Below are positions 25,873-32,841 of a DNA stretch of 42,598 nucleotides, one piece after another. The DNA lies in contig JAJZRG010000025.1 in the NCBI GenBank assembly GCA_021802825.1, forward strand, positions 1 to 42,598. The letters run 5' to 3'. The notes beneath the pieces were generated by a model that was given only the letters and a program-made list of their open reading frames with translations, did no database searches and had not been told where the DNA came from. Origin of the DNA: Chloroflexota bacterium. Its GTDB lineage: Bacteria; Chloroflexota; Limnocylindria; Limnocylindrales; CSP1-4. Every line of letters begins with the position of its first letter. Position 1 is the stretch's first letter. A program made the translations under genes and the position numbers.

Positions 25873-27161
25873 CGCTCGCCCTCCGCTTCGAGGCGCGCCG
25901 CGAGGCGCCGGCCGGGGCGCCAGGAAGCATCGCGGACGAAGCGCATCTCGTCGCCGTTCGTCGTTTCCGAATGGAAGACATTTCCCAGCCGATAGCCGTC
26001 GGCGTCGACGCCATCGAGGGCGGCAATCTGGCGGACGATCCGCCGTCCTGTCCGCAGCCGCCGCAGGACGACGACGAGATCGAAGACTCGCGCGATGTAA
26101 CTGCGCAGGTCAGCGACCGTGAGATCGCGCATCGACTGACGGGCGAGGAGCTCGAGCCGAAACAGCGCGTCCTCGGCCGAGGACGCGTGGATCGTCGTCG
26201 CCGAGCCGTCGTGCCCGGTGTGGAGCGCCTGGAGCGTGTAGAACGCCTCCCGGGGCAGGCGGATCTCGCCGACGATGAGCCGATCGGGCCGCATCCGCAG
26301 CGCGTTCGCGACGAGATCGCCCACGTCAAGCAGGCGGTTCTCGGCCTCGCCGGGTGCGAGATCGTGCGGATGGATCGTCTCGAGGTTGAAGCGGTCCGCG
26401 TTCTCCAGAGCGAGCTCGGCCGTGTCCTCGACGACTCCCACCCGCTCGGCCGGATCGAAGAGGTCGGTCAGCGAGCGCAGCAGCGTCGTCTTGCCGGCGC
26501 CCGTCTCGCCCGCCACCAAGATGTTCGCCTTGGCCCGCACGAAGCGGGTCAGGAACTCGGCCATCGCGGTGTCCATGCCGCCGTCGGTGACCCAGTCGTG
26601 TCCGTGGCGACCTCCCGGCACGAGATCCAACCTGAGGCGGTTGAACTTGCGGATCGCGAGATATGGCCCGCCGACCGGCGGGATGACCGCGTTCACGCGC
26701 GAGCCGTCGGCCATGCGGGCATCGACGATCGGGTGAGCGACCGAGAGCTCGCGACCGGCGAGGGCGGCGATCCGCTCGGCGATCTCGATGAGCTCGGCAT
26801 CAGAGGCGAGGGCAACCCCTGCCGGCTCGAGGCGGCCGGCGCGCTCGACGAAGACCGCCGCCGGCTCGTTCACGAGGATGTCCGAGACCTCGGCGTCCTC
26901 GACGAGTGGCTGGAGCGGCCCGAGGCCGCAGACCGCCGCCTCGACCGCGGCGATGAGCGCCGGCACGGGAGCGAGGTCGAGCTCGGGGTCTTCGAGCGTC
27001 GACGCGATCGTCTCGCGCAGGAAGCGCTCCCGCTCGGGCGTGCGATCGAAGGGATTGAGCACGTCGGCCGATAGGCGGGCGACGAGCATCCGACGCACCC
27101 TGGCGAGGGTCTGGCTGGAGAGCGGTCGGACGCTCATGGCGCCGCTTGGCTCGGCTGTCAT
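25863..27161 (-). CDS. TadA/CpaF secretion ATPase (VirB11-class)
   Basis: A 432-residue ATPase. After an N-terminal helical part (1-100), the motor has Walker A VAGETGAGKTTLL (near 222-234), the aspartate box VGVVEDTAELAL, the Walker B-type LRMRPDRLIVGEI and the HTGHDGSATTIHA histidine box. It belongs to the VirB11/PilT class and drives Tad pilus assembly. In this operon no separate VirB11 exists, so it might serve both the pilus and the type IV parts. Confidence 0.93.
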   Translation of the reverse strand: MTAEPSGAMSVRPLSSQTLARVRRMLVARLSADVLNPFDRTPERERFLRETIASTLEDPELDLAPVPALIAAVEAAVCGLGPLQPLVEDAEVSDILVNEPAAVFVERAGRLEPAGVALASDAELIEIAERIAALAGRELSVAHPIVDARMADGSRVNAVIPPVGGPYLAIRKFNRLRLDLVPGGRHGHDWVTDGGMDTAMAEFLTRFVRAKANILVAGETGAGKTTLLRSLTDLFDPAERVGVVEDTAELALENADRFNLETIHPHDLAPGEAENRLLDVGDLVANALRMRPDRLIVGEIRLPREAFYTLQALHTGHDGSATTIHASSAEDALFRLELLARQSMRDLTVADLRSYIARVFDLVVVLRRLRTGRRIVRQIAALDGVDADGYRLGNVFHSETTNGDEMRFVRDASWRPGRRLAARLEAEGERWT

Positions 27162-28573
27162 CGCGCGGCACCTCCGACATGGAGTGCCCGCCGTACGGCA
27201 CCGACAAGCCCGACCCGAGCCGGGCGAAGGCCGTCGCGCGTCCCCACGAGCGGCCAGGCGGCCGCGGCGATCGGCGAAAGCGCCCGAGCAAAGGCAGGAT
27301 CGAGCGGCCAGGCGGGCTCGCCCCGCTCCCCTGCGAGCGCCACCGCCTCGGAGCGCGGCACGACGCCGGCGATCGGGAGGCGGTCCTCGCCCAGCACAGC
27401 CCTGATGGGGGCGTCATCGTCGGTCATCGCGCCGACGAGGGCGAGCTTGCGGCCCATGCCCAGCGCTCGGACGTACTCGGCGAGGCGCGGCACGTCGGGC
27501 AGCGACTCGATTGTCGGCCGGACGATCCCGAGAAGCACGGACGCCTGATCGATCAGATGCCGATGGCCTGGCTCGTGGACCGAGCCGAGGTCGACGACCA
27601 CGAGCTGGTATCCGTCCTCGGTCGCCCCGTCGAGGATCGCCTGGGCGTCGACCGCCCCGAACGCGGCGCCCTCGCGCTCGAGGAACCGCGCCGGCGGTAC
27701 CGTAATGACGTCGACCCGCCAGCGCGTCGGCGTGATCGCCGCCTCAACGGCGCCAGGTTCGGTCCAGGCCCGGCGCTCCATCGCCCGCGACACCGCGTCG
27801 GCGTCGAGCCCGAGGCGCAATCCGGCCGCCGGGCTCGTCCGGCTCGCGTCGAGCAGGAGCACGCGCAGGGCTTGCTCGTCACCGTCGAGCGTCCGATACC
27901 GGGCGCGGGCGGCGACGTACGTGGCGACTTCGACCGCGAGCGTCGTCTTGCCGACCCCACCGGCGAAGGAGAGGACCCCGACGACCCGGAGCCCGGCGAG
28001 GACATGGGGGATGGCGGGAGGACGCTCGAGCTCTTCCCGGGAAGCGGCGGGGTCGGGATCCGACCCGGTCTCGTCCCGCCCGAGGACTCTCAGGCGGGGC
28101 ACCTCCTGCTCCATCGGCGCTCGCTCCACGACTTCGGGAGGCGAGCCGGCGGCCGGGGGGACGTCTGTCCCGGGGCCTTCTGCCGACTGCGAACTGGCAT
28201 CGTCATTGTCCCCCGCCTGCAAACTTCCTGCCTCGGAGGCGCCTGTGACGATCGGAATGGGCACCTTCGCGTCCTCGACGGACACAAGCGTTGCCTGCCA
28301 GACGCGGCGTCCCCGGCGGTGCCGAACCGCACGGACGATCCAGCGATACGCCGGCTCGCCGCGGATCGGCAGCGCCGCGGCGAGGGCGATCGGCCCGGCG
28401 CCGACGACCACGAGCACGACCCGGAGCGGCTCCCAGACCGGGAGCAGGTTGAGGAGGGCGGCCATGAGCACAGCCAGCGCGCAGATCCCGAGTTGGATCG
28501 CCGTGAGGCCGAACGCGATCGGCTCCTCGCGGACGGCGTTCTCCGGGACCTCGACCAACCCGCGCTCGTTCAT
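27158..28573 (-). CDS. PrgI-like membrane domain fused to TadZ/CpaE-like ATPase
   Basis: A 471-residue fusion. Residues 5-90 resemble PrgI, the small VirB3-equivalent of Gram-positive type IV systems: VPENAVREEPIAFGLTAIQL, two membrane segments (22-45, 50-68), then EPAYRWIVRAVRHRRGRR. Residues 90-195 are a flexible acidic linker. Residues 196-465 are a MinD/ParA-type ATPase with VLSFAGGVGKTTLAVEVA (deviant Walker A) as in TadZ/CpaE, which place Tad machines in the cell. The fusion joins a type IV part and a Tad part in one chain and is strong evidence that they form one machine. Confidence 0.8.
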   Translation of the reverse strand: MNERGLVEVPENAVREEPIAFGLTAIQLGICALAVLMAALLNLLPVWEPLRVVLVVVGAGPIALAAALPIRGEPAYRWIVRAVRHRRGRRVWQATLVSVEDAKVPIPIVTGASEAGSLQAGDNDDASSQSAEGPGTDVPPAAGSPPEVVERAPMEQEVPRLRVLGRDETGSDPDPAASREELERPPAIPHVLAGLRVVGVLSFAGGVGKTTLAVEVATYVAARARYRTLDGDEQALRVLLLDASRTSPAAGLRLGLDADAVSRAMERRAWTEPGAVEAAITPTRWRVDVITVPPARFLEREGAAFGAVDAQAILDGATEDGYQLVVVDLGSVHEPGHRHLIDQASVLLGIVRPTIESLPDVPRLAEYVRALGMGRKLALVGAMTDDDAPIRAVLGEDRLPIAGVVPRSEAVALAGERGEPAWPLDPAFARALSPIAAAAWPLVGTRDGLRPARVGLVGAVRRALHVGGAAR

Positions 28574-29670
28574 CGCTCGGTCCGCAGCGGCCCGGGTCCA
28601 GAGAGGGCAAGCGGCACCAGGGCGAAGGGCAGCAAGAGCATGAGGAGCGCGCAGCCGGTCGCCAGCCCGAGCATCGCGTTCGTGTCACCGACGCTCGGCG
28701 GGTTGCCGGCCGAAATGTGCGCCAGCGACTCGAGGCTGAAGAGGACGAACACGATCGTCCAGGCGAAGCGCACGACGAGGATCGCGAGTAGGACCTTGAG
28801 CCAGCCGTTCGTGATCCGCTGGGTGGCGGGGAGGGCGTAGGCGGCGAGGCAGACCGGGCCGACGAGGACGAGCAGGCGCTCGAGTGCCGAGAGGGCGCCG
28901 TTCACCATCTCGAGGAACGTGACGAGGACTGCGGCGACGAGGCCCGTCGAGAGCCAGGCGCCGTCGTTCCAGTTCGCCGGTCCCTGGGCGATCCGGGGAT
29001 CGAAGCTCGCGTTCTGGAGGACCGCGAACACTCCACCCGCCGCCGGCCAGGCGTCGGGACCGCCGACTGCACTGCCGGGGATCGCCACCTGGACCATGGC
29101 GAGATCGGTCGCGGTGACGAACTGGGCGAATACCGAGACGAGGAAGATCCCTAGCACCGACAGCGTCGCCCCGACGACGAAGCGTGGCGTCACCGCGCGG
29201 GCTGTGTACGCCGACTCACCGCTGGTCCGGCTCGTCATGATGAGATACCCGAGGACCGCGCCGCCCATGGTGAGGAGCGGGATCGTGATGAGCAGGATCT
29301 TCCCGTACAGGTCTTTGACGACGGAGTCCGACGCCGGGTCGAGCGGAGTGAGGAAGTCGCCCTGCAGGCCGCCGAGGGCGGCGCGGTTGGCGTCTGACAG
29401 GCGGTCCGACCACCAGATCGTGAGATCGCGGATTGGGTCGCCGATGAAGGGAATGTCGCCGACCGGCTGCGTGCCGGACGGAGAGGTCGTCACGGTCGGG
29501 GACGCCGCCGGCGGTGCCGCCCATGTCGAATGACCCAGCACCGCGAGGGCGACGCCGATGAGCGCCACCGCGACCAAGAGGAGCGCCACAGGTGCCACCG
29601 GCAGCGGCACCCGGAGCAGCCGGCGCAGTGCCGCGGGGGTCGCAGCCGTGGGTCGCGCGATCGACGCCAT
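28570..29670 (-). CDS. VirB6/TrbL-like polytopic membrane protein
   Basis: A 366-residue membrane protein with an N-terminal segment (24-45) and about six further ones between 122 and 360. A mid-protein loop between 190 and 240 is exported-looking (GPDAWPAAGGVFAVLQN). This topology and its place between the pilin and the PrgI domain match VirB6/PrgH-type channel proteins. ATG 29670 gives 14 bases to the upstream stop. Confidence 0.75.
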   Translation of the reverse strand: MASIARPTAATPAALRRLLRVPLPVAPVALLLVAVALIGVALAVLGHSTWAAPPAASPTVTTSPSGTQPVGDIPFIGDPIRDLTIWWSDRLSDANRAALGGLQGDFLTPLDPASDSVVKDLYGKILLITIPLLTMGGAVLGYLIMTSRTSGESAYTARAVTPRFVVGATLSVLGIFLVSVFAQFVTATDLAMVQVAIPGSAVGGPDAWPAAGGVFAVLQNASFDPRIAQGPANWNDGAWLSTGLVAAVLVTFLEMVNGALSALERLLVLVGPVCLAAYALPATQRITNGWLKVLLAILVVRFAWTIVFVLFSLESLAHISAGNPPSVGDTNAMLGLATGCALLMLLLPFALVPLALSGPGPLRTER

Positions 29671-29684
29671 CGCTCCACGCCCGA

Positions 29685-30077
29685 TCAGAACGGCTTCTCG
29701 ATGAGGCCGTAGGCGACGGCGATCGCCGTGATCGTCGAGACGATGACGCCCGCGAGGACCATCCAGACAAGGCCGGTGATCCCGTTGGTGATCCGCCGCT
29801 GGGCGCGGTGCTCGGCATCGGCGTTGGACCCGGCGAGCGTCTTCTCGATGCCGCCCCACACGATGACCGCGCCGCAGATGGCGATGCCCAGACCGATCGC
29901 GATAGCCACGAGCGTGGCGATCATCTTGGTGACGGGGGCGAGCGCCTGCTGGGCGCCCGTCGGCACCGACCCTGCGGCCGCGACCGGAGAGGCCCAGGTG
30001 AGCAGAAGGAGCGTCGCGAGCAAGGTCGCGATAAGCGGGAGATGAGCGGCGGTGAAGCCGAAGATGCGGGGACGCAT
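29685..30077 (-). CDS. VirB2/TrbC-like pilin
   Basis: A 130-residue protein with a cleavable-type signal (10-35, ending SPVAAAG) and two further hydrophobic helices (near 50-72 and 98-122) separated by a short basic loop EHRAQRRITNGITG. This is the pattern of VirB2/TrbC pilins. It is the first structural gene of the operon. The operon therefore encodes both a VirB2-type and a Flp-type pilin. Confidence 0.75.
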   Translation of the reverse strand: MRPRIFGFTAAHLPLIATLLATLLLLTWASPVAAAGSVPTGAQQALAPVTKMIATLVAIAIGLGIAICGAVIVWGGIEKTLAGSNADAEHRAQRRITNGITGLVWMVLAGVIVSTITAIAVAYGLIEKPF

Positions 30078-30089
30078 GGGACGACGCCG

Positions 30090-30689
30090 CTACGAGGCGG
30101 CCGACTCCGCTGCTGCCGCCGGCCGCTCGCGGAGCCGGCGCACGAAGTCCGCGATCTCCTGTTCGCTCGCCGAGGCTAGGTCGAGCCCGGCTGCCCGGAA
30201 CCAGCTCTCGATGCGGGCGAGCTCCCGCAGCCGGTCGAACTCGGCCGGGCTGATGAGCACCGCGGGCAGCCCACCATCGAGCGAGATCGTGGCGGGCTGG
30301 CCTGCCTGGACGCGATCGATCACGTCGGCGACGACTCGCTGCATCTCCCGCACGCCAACCGTCCGCAGGGGCGCGAGGATCTCGCGCGCCTCGCCCGCCA
30401 GGCGACGGACCGCGCTGAGGCTCGGCCGGACGCGACCGCCGACCAGGGCGGCGAGCTCGCTCGTGTCGCGGGCGAGCTCCGGGTATACCTCGAGGCCATG
30501 GAGCGCCGAGAGCGCGCGCTCGAGGCGGATCGCCCGCTCGACCTCGTCGAAGCGGAGCATCACCGCTGCCGGATGGCCATGCTCGAGCACCATGACCGGC
30601 GATCCGGTCTCGGCAATCTCGACCGCGACCCGGAGCTTCTGGCGCACCTCGTTCATCGAGACCGCGCGCATCTCTCCGCGGAGCGTCAT
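30090..30689 (-). CDS. Tandem Phd/YefM-like DNA-binding protein
   Basis: A 199-residue protein with two Phd/YefM-like antitoxin folds: residues 8-55 (VSMNEVRQKLRVAVEIAETG, then PVMVLEHGHPAAVML) and residues 90-145 (VGVREMQRVVADVIDRVQAG, then PATISLDGGLPAVLI). No toxin gene is next to it. Phd-like proteins bind operator palindromes, so it may regulate the operon. ATG 30689 overlaps the upstream stop by ATGA. Confidence 0.8.
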   Translation of the reverse strand: MTLRGEMRAVSMNEVRQKLRVAVEIAETGSPVMVLEHGHPAAVMLRFDEVERAIRLERALSALHGLEVYPELARDTSELAALVGGRVRPSLSAVRRLAGEAREILAPLRTVGVREMQRVVADVIDRVQAGQPATISLDGGLPAVLISPAEFDRLRELARIESWFRAAGLDLASASEQEIADFVRRLRERPAAAAESAAS

Positions 30690-30979
30690 ACGTCCCACTC
30701 CTCGGCAATCTCGGCCGGCACCGGCGCGATGACCGCCGCCTCGCCACCCCACCAGGTAAGCACCACCGGCTGGCTGCGGGCCGTCCGGAGTGCGCTGCGC
30801 AACGTCCGTCGAAAGGTCGACACCGTCACCTTCGAGGCTCGCTCACCGGGAACGGCCGGGCGGAGGATGGCGGCCGGCCGTCCCCATCGCAGGATGAGGA
30901 TCGTCTCGCCGGCTGATGCGCGGCTGACGTACTCGCTCGCCTGCCGGCGAAGGGTGGCAGTGTCTACGACGCATTCCAT
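30686..30979 (-). CDS. Phd-like antitoxin/repressor, first gene of the operon
   Basis: A 97-residue protein. MECVVDTATLRRQASEYVSR and GETILILRWGRPAAILRP match the Phd/YefM fold; a half-repeat follows (VTVSTFRRTLRSALRTARSQ, then PVVLTWWGGEAAVI). No Doc, YoeB or other toxin follows. ATG 30979 begins about 7 bases after a -10 box, without a ribosome site, so the message is probably leaderless. As first gene of a long operon, an autorepressor role is plausible. Confidence 0.8.
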   Translation of the reverse strand: MECVVDTATLRRQASEYVSRASAGETILILRWGRPAAILRPAVPGERASKVTVSTFRRTLRSALRTARSQPVVLTWWGGEAAVIAPVPAEIAEEWDV

Positions 30980-30986
30980 AGCGAGG

Positions 30987-31033
30987 AAAATAGCCCCGCC
31001 AATGTCACGGGTCAAGACGTGGGATGTACAAAA
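30987..31033 (-). promoter_or_regulatory. Main leftward promoter of the Tad/T4SS operon with upstream element (site 3)
   Basis: TTGACC (31010-31015), exactly 17 bases, and TATTTT (30987-30992) make the best promoter in the window. The start codon at 30979 falls where transcription should begin, so the mRNA is probably leaderless. Directly upstream lies TTTGTACAT (within 31024-31033 on the other strand), five bases from GTCTT, the same layout as at 1968-1998 and 10106-10163. Confidence 0.75.
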
Positions 31034-31143
31034 TGTGTATGTGCCGTGACTAGACGGCAGGCACCAAGCTCGTGCGGTCGGACCAGCACCTGCGTTAACC
31101 TGACGAGCGGTCACAAGCGAGGTCCGAACCGAAGGGGCGATGA

Positions 31144-32841
31144 TTGCCGGGGTACGAAGGCCGTCTGGAGCTGACCTGGACAAACAAGGCCAAGCGTCTG
31201 TTGGCGGCCGAGGACGGGGCATACGAGTGGGTCGACCCGTCTGACTACCGGGTCGCTGAGGTCCGCCTGCTGGAGGACCTGGGGACGGTCGGCGACGTCG
31301 GGCAGGAGCGGGCGGCCGACAACCTGCTGATCCGCGGTGACGCGCTCAACGCCCTCCGGAGTCTCGCCCGCCTGCCGGAGTTCGCGAAGCACTACCTCGG
31401 CAAGGTCAGGCTCGCCTACCTCGACCCTCCGTTCAACACGCAGCAGAGCTTCCTGCACTACGACGACAACCTCGAGCACTCGGTCTGGCTCACGATGATG
31501 CGGGACCGACTCGTCCAGATCCGGGAACTGCTCGCCCCCGACGGTTCCGTGTGGGTCCACTGCGACGATGCCGAGCAGCATCGGCTGCGCATGGTTCTCG
31601 ACGAGGTCTTCGGGCCGGCCCAGTTCGTGGCCACGGTGATTTGGGAGAAGGCGGACTCGCCTCGGAACTCGGCCCGCCAGCTCAGCACAGATCATGACTA
31701 CCTCGTCGTCTACTCACGCGAGCCCGAATGGGCCCCTCAGAGGCTGTCTCGGACATCAGCCGCGAACGCGATCTACTCCAACCCCGACAACGACCCGCGC
31801 GGGTCTTGGCTCCCTGGTGATCCGTACGCGAACAAGCCGTACTCGCGCGGCCTGTACGAGGTTCGGGGCCCGACGGGTCGAATCTTCCGGCCGCCGCCCG
31901 GACGCTTCTGGCGCGTCTCGGAAGAGAAGCTGCGGGAGCTCGATTCCGACGGTCGAATCTGGTGGGGACCGACTGGGGCGGCACGTCCGAGCATCAAGAG
32001 ATACCTGTCTGAGGTCGCTGATCTTGTCCCGCGGACCCTGTGGACGAAGGAGGCGGTTGGCAGCAACCGCACTTCAAAGAACGAGATGCGCGCCCTGTTC
32101 CCGAAGGCCCCGAGCTTCGCAACCCCAAAGCCTGAGGCGCTCATGCACCGAGTGCTCTCGATCGCATCGAGGCCCGGCGACATCGTGCTTGACCCCTTCT
32201 TGGGCTCGGGCACCACCGCAGCGGTCGCCCAGAAGATGGGTCGTCGTTGGGTTGGCATCGAGCGCCAGGCCGCGACGCTCGAGACGTACGCGATCCCGCG
32301 GCTCACCAAGGTCCTCCAGAGCACTGATCGCGGTGGTGTGACCGAGGTCACCGGTTGGAACGGTGGCGGAGGCTTCCGCGTTCTTGGTGTGACGCCCTCG
32401 ATGTTCGAGACCGACGGCGGCATCGTCTTCCTAGCCGACGCGATGACCAATGGGCGCCTAGCCGAGGCAACAGGTGCTCAGCTCGGCTTCGCGTTCGAGC
32501 CAAGCCCGCCTTTCGCCGGTCGAAAGGGGCGAACGAGACTGGCGGTGATCGACGGAGTGGTCAATGAGGACGTTGTCCGCATCCTCGTGTCGGCTTTGGG
32601 TGCTGGCGAGCGTGTCGTGATCTGCGGCACTGGCATCGATCCCGACGCCCGCTCCGTCCTTCGCGAACTTCGGCCCGGCTCCAGCCTGCGGAAGATTCCG
32701 GCGGCCCTGCTCGCGGAGTATCGGACCGGGCAGCAGCTTCAGCTGGAGCTGGCCGGGACGGTGGCAGGGCCCGTGGACGGCGAGAGTCCGACGACGAACG
32801 AGCCTGCTGGCGCGGTCGAGGTCGGGGCCGCGAATGGCTGA
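31144..32841 (+). CDS. Type III restriction-modification Mod subunit (DNA methyltransferase)
   Basis: A 565-residue site-specific DNA methyltransferase. DPPFN (94-98) precedes the AdoMet motif DPFLGSGTT (350-358), the beta-class order of type III Mod subunits, with the target-recognition region between them. The TTG at 31144 follows GAAGGGG and gives the usual N-terminus (PGYEGRLELTWTNK); a nearby ATG at 31141 is out of frame. It methylates one strand of an asymmetric site and also supplies recognition to the Res subunit, whose gene overlaps by 8 bases. Confidence 0.92.
   Translation: MPGYEGRLELTWTNKAKRLLAAEDGAYEWVDPSDYRVAEVRLLEDLGTVGDVGQERAADNLLIRGDALNALRSLARLPEFAKHYLGKVRLAYLDPPFNTQQSFLHYDDNLEHSVWLTMMRDRLVQIRELLAPDGSVWVHCDDAEQHRLRMVLDEVFGPAQFVATVIWEKADSPRNSARQLSTDHDYLVVYSREPEWAPQRLSRTSAANAIYSNPDNDPRGSWLPGDPYANKPYSRGLYEVRGPTGRIFRPPPGRFWRVSEEKLRELDSDGRIWWGPTGAARPSIKRYLSEVADLVPRTLWTKEAVGSNRTSKNEMRALFPKAPSFATPKPEALMHRVLSIASRPGDIVLDPFLGSGTTAAVAQKMGRRWVGIERQAATLETYAIPRLTKVLQSTDRGGVTEVTGWNGGGGFRVLGVTPSMFETDGGIVFLADAMTNGRLAEATGAQLGFAFEPSPPFAGRKGRTRLAVIDGVVNEDVVRILVSALGAGERVVICGTGIDPDARSVLRELRPGSSLRKIPAALLAEYRTGQQLQLELAGTVAGPVDGESPTTNEPAGAVEVGAANG

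Noticed and set aside
30090..30979. A classical toxin-antitoxin pair
   Set aside because: Both genes look like the Phd/antitoxin side; no toxin domain is encoded next to them.
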